From contig NZ_JANIIC010000027.1 of the NCBI RefSeq assembly GCF_024519315.1, forward strand, positions 60,616-124,615: a DNA stretch of 64,000 bases, written 5' to 3'. The translations under genes were made by a program, and so were the position numbers. The first letter of the stretch is position 1. Each line of letters begins with the position of its first letter. The DNA comes from Streptomyces malaysiensis subsp. samsunensis. Lineage in GTDB: Bacteria > Actinomycetota > Actinomycetes > Streptomycetales > Streptomycetaceae. Below the pieces are notes generated by a model, which was not told where the DNA came from, did not search any database, and saw only the letters and a list, made by a program, of their open reading frames with translations. This document shows, in pieces, positions 32,322 to 41,887 of the stretch.

Positions 32322-33206
32322 ATGCCTTTGATTCTGGTGACGGGGGTGACCGGGCAGGTGGGACGGCGGTTCACCAAGCGGCTGCTGGAGCAGGCCGCGG
32401 CCGGTACCGAGGTACGGGTGCTGGTGCGCGACGAGGAGCGCGGTGCGCCCTTCGCGGCGCTGGGCGCACAGCTGTCGGTCGGCGATCTGCGCGAGGAGAA
32501 GGATCTGCGGCGGGCCATGGAGGGGGCACATGCGGTGGTCAATATCGCGGCGGCCTTCCGCGGGGTGCCGGACGAGGAGGCGTGGGCGGTCAACCGGGAC
32601 GCGGCGGTCGCGCTCGGGCGGGCCGCGGTCGAGGCCGGGACGAGCCGGTTCCTCCAGGTCAGCACCAATCTGGTGTACGGCGTCTCCCGCGGCCGGCCGT
32701 TCACCGAGGACGACGAGAGCAGGCCCGGCGGTCTGCTGTGGGGCGCCTACCCTGCCTCGAAGGCGGAGGCGGAGCGTGAGCTGCTGGCGCTGCACCGCGA
32801 GCACGGCCTCGATCTGCGGATCGGCAGCCTGGCCTTTGTGTACGGGGACGGCGATCCGCATGTGGACAACTTTCTGCCGCACTCACGGGACTGGGCCGGG
32901 GACCAGCGGCTCGCCATGGTCCACCACGCCGACGCGACAGCGGCGCTGCTGCGGCTGTTGCGCGCACCGGGCGGCTCGGCCGGTGGCTCGGTGTCGGGGC
33001 GCAAGTACAACATCGTCGACGACGCCCCGGCGACCGTCGTCGAAATCCACCGGCTCAAGGGCGCGCCGCTGCCCGAGGGCATGACCGAGCGGACGACCGA
33101 CGACCCCTGGTTCGGGATCACCTCCAACCTCCGGCTGCGCGATGAGCTGGGCTGGCGGCCGCTGTATCCGTCGATGTGGACGGCGCGCGACGCGGGGGTG
33201 CTGTGA
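32322..33206 (+). CDS. NAD-dependent epimerase/dehydratase-family (atypical SDR) protein
   Basis: 294 residues with a Rossmann GVTGQVGRRF motif at 7-16, HAVVNIAAAFRGVPDEEAW, STNLVYGVSRG and YPASKAEAE, where Y and K are the SDR catalytic pair. It binds NAD(P)H and acts on a small substrate, not identified. ATG 32322 follows AAAGG. Probably controlled by the divergent MmyB-type regulator. Confidence 0.88.
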   Translation: MPLILVTGVTGQVGRRFTKRLLEQAAAGTEVRVLVRDEERGAPFAALGAQLSVGDLREEKDLRRAMEGAHAVVNIAAAFRGVPDEEAWAVNRDAAVALGRAAVEAGTSRFLQVSTNLVYGVSRGRPFTEDDESRPGGLLWGAYPASKAEAERELLALHREHGLDLRIGSLAFVYGDGDPHVDNFLPHSRDWAGDQRLAMVHHADATAALLRLLRAPGGSAGGSVSGRKYNIVDDAPATVVEIHRLKGAPLPEGMTERTTDDPWFGITSNLRLRDELGWRPLYPSMWTARDAGVL

Positions 33207-33295
33207 TACGGCGGTTGACGGGGCGTTAGACCGTCCAGGGGAAGCGGCGGCGTACGGCGGGGACCGCACCGGTCCGGCCTGCCACTCTGGCGTCC

Positions 33296-33997
33296 ATGAC
33301 GATGCCCACGCACACGCGGCCCGCACCGCGCACCGTGAGGAGCGCCGTGGCGCGCATGAGCGCGCTCGGCGCGGCGCTGCCGCCCGGGGACGGGGTGGCG
33401 GTCTTCAACGGGGTGTATCTGTCGGTCACCGAGGAGGTCGGCCGCCAGCTCGTGGACGGGTACTTCCAGGACCCGTCCGCCACCGAGGAGCTGGACGCGC
33501 GGTTCGCCGGACGCTATCTGGCGGCGGTCGACGCGGTGGCCACGGGCGGTCGGCCGCCCGCCTGCTGGCGGCCGCTGTTCCAGTCGCGGCGCCATCCCGG
33601 GGTCCGGCCGGTGCAGTTCGCGCTCGCCGGGATCAACGCCCATATCGGCCATGACCTGGCGCTCGCGCTCCTGGACACCTGCCGGGCGCGGGGTGTCGAA
33701 CCGGACGCCCTGGAGGGCGACTTCGACCGGATCGGCGCACTGCTCACGGGGATGGAGGAGCGGATCCGGGAGGAGCTGATGCCCGGCCCCGACCTGCTGG
33801 ACGTGGCCGATCCGCTCACCCATCTCATGGGCTCCTGGAGCCTGGAGAAGGCGCGGGAGGCCGCATGGGCGGCGTTCCGCGCGCTGTGGGGGCTGCGCGG
33901 GCTGCCGGAGCTGGCGGCGGAGTTCGCCGAGCGCGTCGACACGACCGTGGGCCTGGTCGGGCGCTTTCTGCTCACGCCTCTGCCGTCGGCGCCCTGA
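33296..33997 (+). CDS. DUF5995 family protein
   Basis: 233 residues, helical and soluble. It matches the DUF5995 layout FNGVYLSVTEEV, FAGRYLAAVDAV, RPVQFALAGINAHIGHDLAL and DLLDVADPLTHLMGSWSL. Conserved histidines in NAHIGHDL suggest a metal site, but no activity is known for the family. It stands alone, 90 bp after the reductase and convergent with the monooxygenase gene. Confidence 0.75.
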   Translation: MTMPTHTRPAPRTVRSAVARMSALGAALPPGDGVAVFNGVYLSVTEEVGRQLVDGYFQDPSATEELDARFAGRYLAAVDAVATGGRPPACWRPLFQSRRHPGVRPVQFALAGINAHIGHDLALALLDTCRARGVEPDALEGDFDRIGALLTGMEERIREELMPGPDLLDVADPLTHLMGSWSLEKAREAAWAAFRALWGLRGLPELAAEFAERVDTTVGLVGRFLLTPLPSAP

Positions 33998-34048
33998 GAT
34001 TCCGCGTCCTGAGATCTGCCGTCCGCGTCCGGGCTCCGCCGGACCGGC

Positions 34049-35758
34049 TCAGTCCTCGGGGAGCTCGACGGGCGCGATCTCCTCGTACAGATCGCCCGGC
34101 CCGGGGTTCTTCGGGTCGGTGGTGCCGCCGAAGCGGTGCATGACGCCCCACACGGCGTTGAGCGCGGTCTGGACGGCGCCCTCGGCCCAGCCCGCCGTCC
34201 AGGAGATGTCGTCGCCCGCGAGGAAGACGCCCCGCTTGTCGGCGGGCAGCCGGTCCTGCATGAAGTGGGTGAACAGCCGGCGCTGGTAGCGGTAGTGGCC
34301 GGGCAGATTGGCCTTGAACGCGCCCATGAAGTAGGGCTCGTTCTCCCAGGACACGGTGAGGGGGCTGCCGATGATGTGCTTGCGGATGTCGACGTTCGGA
34401 TAGATCTCCGAGAGCGACTTGAGCATGACCTCCATCCGCTCGTTCGCCGACAGCGGCAGCCACTTGAGGCTGTCGTCGCACCAGGTGTACGAGAGGCAGA
34501 TCACGGCGGGCCGGTCGGGGCCGTCGCCCAGCAGATAGGTGCCGCGGGTCATCCGGTCGGTGAGCGTCATGCTCATCGTGTCCCGGCCCGTCGTCTCGTC
34601 CTCGTCCAGCCAGAACGGCCGGTCCACGGGGACGAAGAGCTTGCTGGACTCCATGTAGTGGGTGCGCTCGATCGCCGTCCAGTGGTCGATCGGGAAGAGC
34701 GAGTCATCGCAGTCGATCTGGGAGAGCAGCATCCAGGACTGCGCGGTGAAGACCACAGCCCGGTATGAACGGATGTCGCCGCTCGCGTCCGTCACCACGA
34801 CGCGGTCGCCCGCGGCCCGGTGCAGCCGGGTCACCGCCGGGCGGGGCGCGCCGCCGTGCAGCGAGGCCAGCGAGGTGCCCTGGGGCCAGTGGACGATCTT
34901 CCCGGGCTCCCGCTCCCACAGCCGCAGCGGAAGCTGCTGGCTGCCGCCGACGATGCCGCGGTGGTGGTCGTCGGCCTCGGTGTAGACGACCCGCAGGATC
35001 TCCAGGATGGAGTTGGGGAAGTCGGTGTCCCAGCCGCCGGTGCCGAAGCCGACCTGTCCGAAGATCTCCCGGTGCCGGAAGGAGGTGAAGGCCGTGGAGT
35101 CGCAGAGGAAGCCGTAGAAGGTCTGGTTGTCCAGCTTCTCGACCAGCCGGGACCAGATCTCCCGGATCCGGGGCACGTCCCGCTCGCGGATGGCGCGGTT
35201 CATGTCGGAGAAGTCCGCGCCCTCCTCCAGACAGGCGCTCCAGGCATCGGCCACCTCGCGGTAGACCGGCGGCAGATCGTCGATGGTGCGGGCGTAGTGG
35301 GACTCGCCCTTGAGGTCGACGACGGTCGAGGGGGTGTCGGGGGCCAGCGGGTTGGGGAACGGCCTGGTCTTCAGGCCCACCAGGTCGATGTAGTGCTGGA
35401 GGGCGGTGGAGGACGGCGGGAAGCGCATCGCGCCCATCTCGGCGGTCAGCGAGCCGTCACAGCCGTCGAAGCCGACGGTGCGCAGCCGCCCGCCGATCCG
35501 GTCCGCCTCGTAGACCACGGGCCTCAGGCCCATCTTCATCAGCTCGTACGCGGTGACGACCCCGGAGAGACCGCCGCCGACGACCGCGACCTCGCCGCCG
35601 TGCTCGGTCGCGGGTATCTGGCCCAGACCGGCCGGGTGGGCGAGGTAGCCGTCATAGGCGTACGGGAAGTCCGGGCCGAACATGGTGACCGGCGGAAGGG
35701 CGTCGAGGGCCCGCTCTTCCTGCTGGTCATGGACGGCGGTGGGCACCGTGGACGTCAT
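34049..35758 (-). CDS. DavB-like flavin amino-acid 2-monooxygenase (lysine or arginine)
   Basis: 569 residues of the flavin monoamine oxidase fold. The FAD motif GGGLSG lies at 61-66, followed by VVYEADRIGGRLRT. Blocks such as PDFPYAYDGYLAHPAGLG, GQVGFGTGGWDTDFPNS and GDDISWTAGWAEGAVQ match lysine 2-monooxygenase of the Pseudomonas DavB type, which converts L-lysine to 5-aminopentanamide. Streptomyces also uses an arginine 2-monooxygenase that makes guanidinobutyramide, so the substrate is uncertain. The DavA-like amidase gene lies 67 bp upstream on the same strand, consistent with an operon. Confidence 0.85.
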   Translation of the reverse strand: MTSTVPTAVHDQQEERALDALPPVTMFGPDFPYAYDGYLAHPAGLGQIPATEHGGEVAVVGGGLSGVVTAYELMKMGLRPVVYEADRIGGRLRTVGFDGCDGSLTAEMGAMRFPPSSTALQHYIDLVGLKTRPFPNPLAPDTPSTVVDLKGESHYARTIDDLPPVYREVADAWSACLEEGADFSDMNRAIRERDVPRIREIWSRLVEKLDNQTFYGFLCDSTAFTSFRHREIFGQVGFGTGGWDTDFPNSILEILRVVYTEADDHHRGIVGGSQQLPLRLWEREPGKIVHWPQGTSLASLHGGAPRPAVTRLHRAAGDRVVVTDASGDIRSYRAVVFTAQSWMLLSQIDCDDSLFPIDHWTAIERTHYMESSKLFVPVDRPFWLDEDETTGRDTMSMTLTDRMTRGTYLLGDGPDRPAVICLSYTWCDDSLKWLPLSANERMEVMLKSLSEIYPNVDIRKHIIGSPLTVSWENEPYFMGAFKANLPGHYRYQRRLFTHFMQDRLPADKRGVFLAGDDISWTAGWAEGAVQTALNAVWGVMHRFGGTTDPKNPGPGDLYEEIAPVELPED

Positions 35759-35825
35759 GAGGTACGGACTCCTTGCTGCTTGGTGCTCAAAGGGTGGTTC
35801 GGGGTGCGGCAGGGGGCCGGACGGA

Positions 35826-36623
35826 TCAGCCGAGCGAGGGATAGAGACCGGGGCGGCGGTCGCGCAGATACGGGTTGATCCGGCGCGAGGTGGTCAGCAG
35901 TTTGGGGTCGACATCGCCGATGAGGAGCTCCTCACCGCGGCCGGCGCGCAGACAGGTGGCGCCGTCCGGCCCGGCCAGACAGCTCAGGCCGACGAAGTCG
36001 AACTCGCCCTCGGGACCACTGCGGTTGACGTACGCGATGTACATCTGGCTTTCGAAGGCCCGCACCGGAATCAGGGATTCGGCGACGAACTCGAAGGGGT
36101 GCATCTGCGCGGTGGGCACCAGCAGCAGATCGGTCCCGGCCAGGGCATGGGCCCGTACGTTCTCCGGGAACTCCACGTCGTAGCAGACCAGGATGCCCAC
36201 GGTCAGCTCGCCGACGGTGGCCTGGACGACGGGGGTCTCACCGGGGGTGAACGACGCCCGCTCGAAGCAGCCGTAGAGATGGGTCTTGCGGTAGTTGGCG
36301 AGCTCGGTGCCGTCCGCGCCCACGAGCCGTGCCGAGTTGTGGACGGCGCCCGCGTGGCGCTCGGGGTAGCCGTAGAGGATGGCGAGGCCGTGCGCCGCGG
36401 CGATATCGGCCACGGCCCGGCCGCTCGGCCCATCGGCGGGCTCGGCCAAATCCCGCACACCGCCGCCGATGGCGTACCCCGTGAGGAACATCTCCGCGGT
36501 GACCAGCAGCCCGGCCCCGTCGGCTGCCGCGCGGGCGGCGGCCTCGTCGAGGACCTTGAGGTTTCCGGCGGGGTCGCCGGGGTGACCGGAGTTCTGGAGC
36601 AGGGCGGTGCGCAGCGGCGGCAT
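35826..36623 (-). CDS. DavA-like carbon-nitrogen hydrolase (amidase)
   Basis: 265 residues of the nitrilase superfamily. The triad is E44 (TAEMFLTGY), K113 (YRKTHLYG) and C147 (LVCYDVEFPE). It matches DavA and 4-guanidinobutyramide hydrolase, which hydrolyse the amide made by the monooxygenase encoded next to it. ATG 36623 has GAGG 6 nt upstream, and no upstream in-frame homology exists. It and the monooxygenase form a two-step route from a basic amino acid to the shortened acid. Confidence 0.87.
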   Translation of the reverse strand: MPPLRTALLQNSGHPGDPAGNLKVLDEAAARAAADGAGLLVTAEMFLTGYAIGGGVRDLAEPADGPSGRAVADIAAAHGLAILYGYPERHAGAVHNSARLVGADGTELANYRKTHLYGCFERASFTPGETPVVQATVGELTVGILVCYDVEFPENVRAHALAGTDLLLVPTAQMHPFEFVAESLIPVRAFESQMYIAYVNRSGPEGEFDFVGLSCLAGPDGATCLRAGRGEELLIGDVDPKLLTTSRRINPYLRDRRPGLYPSLG

Positions 36624-36768
36624 GGCAGACCTCGGGAGGAGGAGTACGGGCATAAAAACAGTACGTTGCCTCCGGATCGCCCAACAAGACGGGATCATTG
36701 CGTCCGGCGTCGATTCATGACGTATGGGGATCCGCACACGACGATTCATTGCGCACGCCCCAAAGCGC

Positions 36769-37100
36769 CGCGGGACTGTATCGATGTCCGGCTCCGCCGC
36801 GCAGGGGCGCGGGGAACTGCGCGACCAGCCACGACGGCGCCGCAGACGCCCACCGGCAGGTAGGGGCAGACGCCCCGTGCGCCTCCGCCACGTACGTGGG
36901 CGCGCCCCACAGCACCGCGGGACTGTATCGATGTCCGGCTCCGCCCCGGGGGCGCGCCCCAAAGGGGCGCGGGGAACTGCGCGACCAGCCACGACGGCGC
37001 CGCACCCGCCCAACAACAGGTCACGGCAGACGCCCCGTGCGCCTCCGCCACGTACGTGGGCGCGCCCAGCCACAACGACGCCGCAGACGCCCACCGGCAG
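36769..37100. repeat. Tandem 147-bp repeat with Streptomyces REP-like unit
   Basis: The segment from about 36770 to 36912 is repeated from about 36917 to 37065 with a period of 147 bp, and part of it again to about 37100. Each copy contains GGGGCGCGGGGAACTGCGCG followed by ACCAGCCACGACGGCGCC, a common Streptomyces intergenic element. The 520-bp gap 36624-37143 holds no believable gene. Confidence 0.8.
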
Positions 37101-37143
37101 GCCGGGGCACCCCCAGTCGATCAGGGCGCACCCAGCGGAGCGC

Positions 37144-37599
37144 TTACGTAGGGGCCCCCGCCCCAAACCTCCGCAGCAGCGGCGACAGCACCAGCACGGA
37201 CTTGGTGCGCTCCACGAACGGCTCCCCCGCGATCCGCTCCAGCACCCGCTCGAAGTGGCGCATATCGGAGGCGAAGACCTGGACGACGGCGTCCGCGTGA
37301 CCGGTGACGGTCGACGCGGACACCACCTCGGGGTAGCGCGAAAGACCGCGGCGGATGTCGTCCGGCGAGGTGTTGTGGCGGCAGAAGAGCTCGATGAAGC
37401 CCTCGGTCTCCCATCCCAGCGCCATTGGGTCGACCCGTACGGTGAAGCCGGTGATGGCTCCCTCCGCGCGCAGCCGGTCCACCCGCCGTTTGACGGCGGG
37501 CGCGGAGAGTCCGACCAGCTCGCCGATGTCGGCGTAGGAGCGGCGGGCGTCCTCGGCGAGGGCGTGGACGATGCGTTCGTCGAGATCATTCAGTCGCAC
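37144..37599 (-). CDS. Lrp/AsnC-family regulator
   Basis: 151 residues. The N-terminal helix-turn-helix (about 1-50; RRSYADIGELVGLSAPAVKR) is followed by an AsnC ligand domain (about 65-145; EVVSASTVTGHADAVVQVFA). Its placement 10 bp after the permease and upstream of the amidase-monooxygenase pair suggests it senses the basic amino acid degraded here. GTG 37599 (RLNDLDERIV) is the natural family start. Confidence 0.9.
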   Translation of the reverse strand: MRLNDLDERIVHALAEDARRSYADIGELVGLSAPAVKRRVDRLRAEGAITGFTVRVDPMALGWETEGFIELFCRHNTSPDDIRRGLSRYPEVVSASTVTGHADAVVQVFASDMRHFERVLERIAGEPFVERTKSVLVLSPLLRRFGAGAPT

Positions 37600-37609
37600 T
37601 GGGGGGCAA

Positions 37610-39077
37610 TCACTTCTCTGCTGTGGCCAGTCGGGATCGGCGCAAGCCGTATGCGAAGTACAGCACAAGGCCGAGGGCCATCCACGCGCCGAAGACCACC
37701 CAGGTCACGAGCTGAAGGCTGCCCATCATCCACAGACACAGCGCGAAGCCGATCAGCGGGAAGAGCGGGGACAACGGCACCCGGAAGGTACGCGGCATGG
37801 TGGGCCGGGTCCGGCGCAGCACGATCACGGCGATGTTGACCAGCGCGAAGGCGAAGAGCGTGCCGATGCTGGTGGCGTCGGCGAGCTGGCCGAGCGGGAT
37901 CGCGGCGGCGAGGACACCGCAGAAGAGCGAGACGATCACGGTGTTGGCGCGGGGCGCCCCGGTCCTGGCGTGGACCGTGGAGAAGACCTTGGGCACCAGC
38001 CCGTCCCGGGACATCGCGAAGAGGATGCGGGTCTGCCCGTAGAGCACGGTGAGCACCACGGAGGCGATGGCGACGACCGCGCCGGCGGCCAACAGCACGG
38101 CCCAGAAGCTCTGACCGGTGACGTCCTTCATGATCGAGGCGAGCGCGGCCTCGGAGCCGGAGAACTTCTTCCACGGCAGGGCGCCCACCGCCACGGCGGC
38201 CACCAGGCAGTACAGCGCGGTGACGATGATCAGCGAGAGCATGATCGCGCGGGGCAGGTCACGCTGGGGGTTCTTGGCCTCCTCACCGGCCGTGGAGGCG
38301 GCGTCGAAGCCGATGTAGGAGAAGAAGAGGGTGGCGCCGGCGGCGCTGACGCCCGCCATGCCCAGCGGCATGAACGGGGTGTAGTTACCGGCCCGGATGC
38401 CGGTGAAGGCGACACCGCAGAAGAGGATCAGCGCCGCGATCTTCACGCCCACCATGACCGTGTTGGCGCGGGCGCTCTCCTTGGCGCCGCCCAGCAGGAA
38501 TGCCATGGCAAGCAGCACCACGAGCAGAGCGGGCAGGTTGAAGACGCCGCCGTCGCCGGGCGGGGCGGCCAGGACGTCGGGGATGGTGAAGCCGAGGGTC
38601 GAGCAGTTCATTGAGGTACTCGCCCCAGCCGACGGCGACGGCGGCCACCGAGACGCCGTACTCCAGGATCAGACACCAGCCGCAGACCCAGGCGATCAGC
38701 TCGCCCATCGTGGCGTAGGCATAGGAGTAGGAGGAGCCGGAGACGGGGATGGTGCCCGCCAGTTCGGCGTACGACAGCGCCGAGAACAGCGCGGTGAGCC
38801 CGGCTATGACGAAGGACACGACGACCGCCGGGCCGGCGTCCGGCACGGCCTCGCCGAGCACCACGAAGATGCCGGTGCCCAGGGTGGCCCCGATGCTGAT
38901 CATCGTGAGCTGCCATACGCCCATCGAGCGCCGCAGGCTCCCGCCCTCGCCCTGGCCGCCCTCGGCGACAAGCCGTTCGACCGGCTTGCGCCGCATCAGC
39001 CGGGCGCCCAGTCCGCCGACCGGAGGGTCTGGTTCCGGTTGCTGGGTGGCGGACGGTGCTGCGCCGTGCTCCAACAC
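37610..39077 (-). pseudogene. Cationic amino-acid permease (APC family), frameshifted
   Basis: The two halves are in different frames. The first half (39077 down to about 38600; GVWQLTMISIGATLGTGIF, GWGEYLNELLD) and the second (about 38611 to 37610; FNLPALLVVLLAMAFLLGG, YIGFDAASTAGEEAKNPQRD) together make a full 12-14-helix cationic amino-acid transporter. The break is at about 38598-38602. Both halves keep good codon use and no other damage, so either a recent mutation or a sequencing error is likely. The gene starts with GTG 39077 after AGGAG. Read as one protein it would import lysine/arginine for the neighbouring enzymes. Confidence 0.8.
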
Positions 39078-39375
39078 TTGGGGGGCTCCTTAATCGCTGC
39101 CATCAGACGGTGGCGGCCGGCTGCGGACATACCGGCACCCGGGGGCAAACCCGCAGGTGGAATCGGAGAGCAGCCGGTCCTCGCCACTCCACGTCAGCGC
39201 AAGACCCTATGAGCCGTCCGCCGACGGCCGTAATGGACCATGGTTGCGCATGCGTGTCGCAACGTTGCGCGCGGGGGCGCCCGGCGGTGAAACGTTGCGA
39301 AACAGTGAGCTTGTCAGCGCGCGTTTCACCCGAATGCCGCGATACTGCACGATTTTAGCGGTCGTTGGTGGGGAC

Positions 39376-39582
39376 GTGACCACTGACAGTCTGCAACCAC
39401 CCGATCACTCCCAACCCGGCACCGAACCCGTGTTCCGGCCCCGCGACCAGGGGGGTGACGGCGAACGCTATCCGCTCGAATACTGCGCGAGAGTGTGGGA
39501 GGACTTCATCCGGGCCCTGGGCCGGATCGAGGCGGACTTCCTCCAGCGCTCCGATACGACGGAACCGGGCGTCAAGGCATGA
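39376..39582 (+). CDS. Small conserved protein upstream of DUF2637 gene
   Basis: 68 residues from GTG 39376 (TTDSLQPPDHSQPGTEPVFR) ending YCARVWEDFIRALGRIEADF. Its stop overlaps the next ATG (ATGA), so it is coupled to the membrane protein. The function is unknown. An amphipathic helix at about 35-58 could bind the partner. Confidence 0.65.
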   Translation: MTTDSLQPPDHSQPGTEPVFRPRDQGGDGERYPLEYCARVWEDFIRALGRIEADFLQRSDTTEPGVKA

Positions 39583-40334
39583 CGTACACCGAGCCGAGGC
39601 CGGGCGGCTACGGGCCCCCACCCACCGGCCACCGCGCCGCCCCCGCGCCCCCTCCCGGGGAGCGGTTCGAGGCGGCCGCCGATTATGAGATGAATCCTTT
39701 CCCCCTGCCCGACCCGGAGACCATCGAGGGCCGCTGGGACCTGGAGGGAGACCTGGCGCGGCTGCTCCAGACGAGCTCCGCCGAGGAGTCGGTGCACACC
39801 ACCGGCCCCATCCCCCCGCTCCGCACCCCCTCCCCCGCACATGTGCGGGGGCGCGGCAAGCGCCGCCGGGTCCGCTTCCGGCTGCCGACGATGCCGTGGC
39901 TGCATGTGATCAGCCTGATCTTCGCGGCGGTCACCACGGTCATCGTCGCGATGCTGAGCGTGCTCGGCGGGATGATCTCCTACGGCCCGCTGCGCTATCT
40001 GGCCTCCCCGAGCACCTCGGAGTCCATGGCGGCATGGTGGCCCCTGCTGGTCTACGGACCCTGGCTGGTCGCCTCGCTGTCGGTGCTGCGGGCCGCACTG
40101 CACCGGCGGGGCGCGGCGCACTCATGGGCCGTGGTGGTGCTCTTCTCCACCATCGCGGTGTTCCTGTGCGTCGCACACGCCCCGCGGAACGCGCCCAGCA
40201 TGGCCGTGGCCGGACTTCCCCCGGTGGCCGCGCTGGTCTCGTTCCACCAGTTGGTACGGCAGATCACCCTCACCAGCCCGCCACGCCACGCGTTGCCCCG
40301 GACCAGGGGTGAGCCGCGTGGAATGGCGAGGTGA
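39579..40334 (+). CDS. DUF2637 membrane protein
   Basis: 251 residues. The N-terminal 95 residues are proline-rich and cytosolic. Four membrane helices follow: LHVISLIFAAVTTVIVAMLS, WPLLVYGPWLVASLSVLRAA, WAVVVLFSTIAVFLC and VAGLPPVAALVSFHQLV. This is the layout of the actinobacterial DUF2637 family, some of which lie near conjugation (Spd-like) genes. No mobile element is nearby here. Confidence 0.75.
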   Translation: MTYTEPRPGGYGPPPTGHRAAPAPPPGERFEAAADYEMNPFPLPDPETIEGRWDLEGDLARLLQTSSAEESVHTTGPIPPLRTPSPAHVRGRGKRRRVRFRLPTMPWLHVISLIFAAVTTVIVAMLSVLGGMISYGPLRYLASPSTSESMAAWWPLLVYGPWLVASLSVLRAALHRRGAAHSWAVVVLFSTIAVFLCVAHAPRNAPSMAVAGLPPVAALVSFHQLVRQITLTSPPRHALPRTRGEPRGMAR

Positions 40335-40347
40335 GACACCGCTCCGA

Positions 40348-40398
40348 GACACCACTGTGGCCCCATTCACCCGAGCCGAATGGGGCCACAGTGGTGTC
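40348..40398. terminator. Bidirectional terminator, 21-bp perfect arms
   Basis: Arms 40348-40368 and 40378-40398 are perfectly complementary around a 9-nt loop, between the convergent DUF2637 and guaB1 genes. Confidence 0.9.
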
Positions 40399-40423
40399 CG
40401 GACGCGAACCGGACCGCCGCGCC

Positions 40424-41887
40424 TCAGTCCCAACTGGCGTGGAGGGGCTGGCCCTCCGCGTAGCCCGCGGCGCTCTGGACGCCCACTACGGCCCGCTCGT
40501 GGAACTCCTCCAGCGATCCGGCGCCCGCGTAGGTGCACGAGCTGCGCACGCCCGCGACGATCGAGTCGATCAGGTCCTCGACGCCAGGACGGGCCGGGTC
40601 GAGGAACATCCGCGAGGTGGAGATGCCCTCCTCGAACAGCCCCTTGCGGGCCCGCTCGTACGCCGACTCCTCGCTGGTGCGGTTGCGCACCGCGCGCGCC
40701 GACGCCATGCCGAAGCTCTCCTTGTAGGGCTGGCCGTCGGCGGTGTGCTGGAGGTCGCCGGGCGACTCGTACGTCCCCGCGAACCAGGAGCCGATCATGA
40801 CGTTGGACGCCCCGGCGGCCAGCGCCATGGCGACATCGCGGGGGTGCCTGACGCCGCCGTCCGCCCAGATGTGCTTGCCGGACTTCCGTGCCTCGGCGGC
40901 GCATTCCAGCACCGCGGAGAACTGCGGCCGGCCCACGCCGGTCATCATCCGCGTGGTGCACATGGCGCCCGGTCCGACACCGACCTTGACGATGTCCGCA
41001 CCGGCCTCGATGAGATCGCGCACCCCCTCGGCGGAGACCACGTTGCCCGCCACCACCGGCACCCGCGGGCCCAGGTCCCGGACCGCCTTGAGCGCGCTGA
41101 TCATCGACTCCTGGTGGCCGTGGGCGGTGTCCACGACGAGGGCGTCCGCCCCGACGTCGATGAGCGCCTTCGTACGGCCCTCCACATCGCCGTTGACCCC
41201 GACGGCGGCCGCGATCCGCAGCCGGCCCGCCCCGTCCACGGCGGGCTTGTAGAGCGTCGCGCGCAGCGCGCCCTTGCGGGTCAGGATGCCGACCAGCTTG
41301 CCGTCCGCGTCGACGGCGGGGGCCAGCTTGCGATGGGCGGCGTCGAGGCGGCCGAACGCCTCCTGGGGGTCGATGTCCGCGTCGAGCACCATCAGCTCGC
41401 GCGACATCACCTCGGACAGCTGGGTGAAACGGTCCACCCCGGTCAGGTCGGACTCGACCACCACGCCCACCGGCCGCCCGTCCTCGACCACCACACCCGC
41501 GCCGTGTGCCCGCTTGGGCAGCAGCGACAGCGCGTCGGCGACGGTACCGGTCGGGGCGAGGACGATCGGGGTGTCCAGCACCAGATGGCGGCTCTTGACC
41601 CAGCGGACCACATCGGTGACGACGTCGATCGGGATGTCCTGCGGGATGACGGCGAGGCCACCGCGGCGGGCGACCGTCTCGGCCATCCGGCGGCCGGCTA
41701 TCGCGGTCATGTTGGCGACGACGAGCGGGATGGTGGTGCCGGTGCCGTCGGGCGAGGCCAGGTCCACCCCCTGGCGGGAGCCGACCGCGGAGCGACTCGG
41801 CACCATGAACACATCGTCGTACGTCAGGTCGTAAGGAGCCGGAGATGACTTTACGTAACGTCCGGTGCCGGGCTCAAGGAAATGCAT
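40424..41887 (-). CDS. guaB1: GuaB1-type GMP reductase with CBS domains
   Basis: 487 residues, an IMP-dehydrogenase fold with an inserted CBS pair (about 92-205) between the barrel halves. It starts LTYDDVFMVPSRSAV at about 21. The catalytic loop GPGAMCTTRMMTG places the cysteine at C310. Family studies of the actinobacterial GuaB1 branch show GMP reductase activity controlled by nucleotides through the CBS pair, so it should convert GMP to IMP rather than make XMP. No other guanine genes are adjacent. Confidence 0.9.
   Translation of the reverse strand: MHFLEPGTGRYVKSSPAPYDLTYDDVFMVPSRSAVGSRQGVDLASPDGTGTTIPLVVANMTAIAGRRMAETVARRGGLAVIPQDIPIDVVTDVVRWVKSRHLVLDTPIVLAPTGTVADALSLLPKRAHGAGVVVEDGRPVGVVVESDLTGVDRFTQLSEVMSRELMVLDADIDPQEAFGRLDAAHRKLAPAVDADGKLVGILTRKGALRATLYKPAVDGAGRLRIAAAVGVNGDVEGRTKALIDVGADALVVDTAHGHQESMISALKAVRDLGPRVPVVAGNVVSAEGVRDLIEAGADIVKVGVGPGAMCTTRMMTGVGRPQFSAVLECAAEARKSGKHIWADGGVRHPRDVAMALAAGASNVMIGSWFAGTYESPGDLQHTADGQPYKESFGMASARAVRNRTSEESAYERARKGLFEEGISTSRMFLDPARPGVEDLIDSIVAGVRSSCTYAGAGSLEEFHERAVVGVQSAAGYAEGQPLHASWD

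Noticed and set aside
36724..37839. Open frame across the 147-bp repeats
   Set aside because: It encodes repetitive arginine/alanine-rich sequence from the REP-like units and continues antisense to the Lrp gene.
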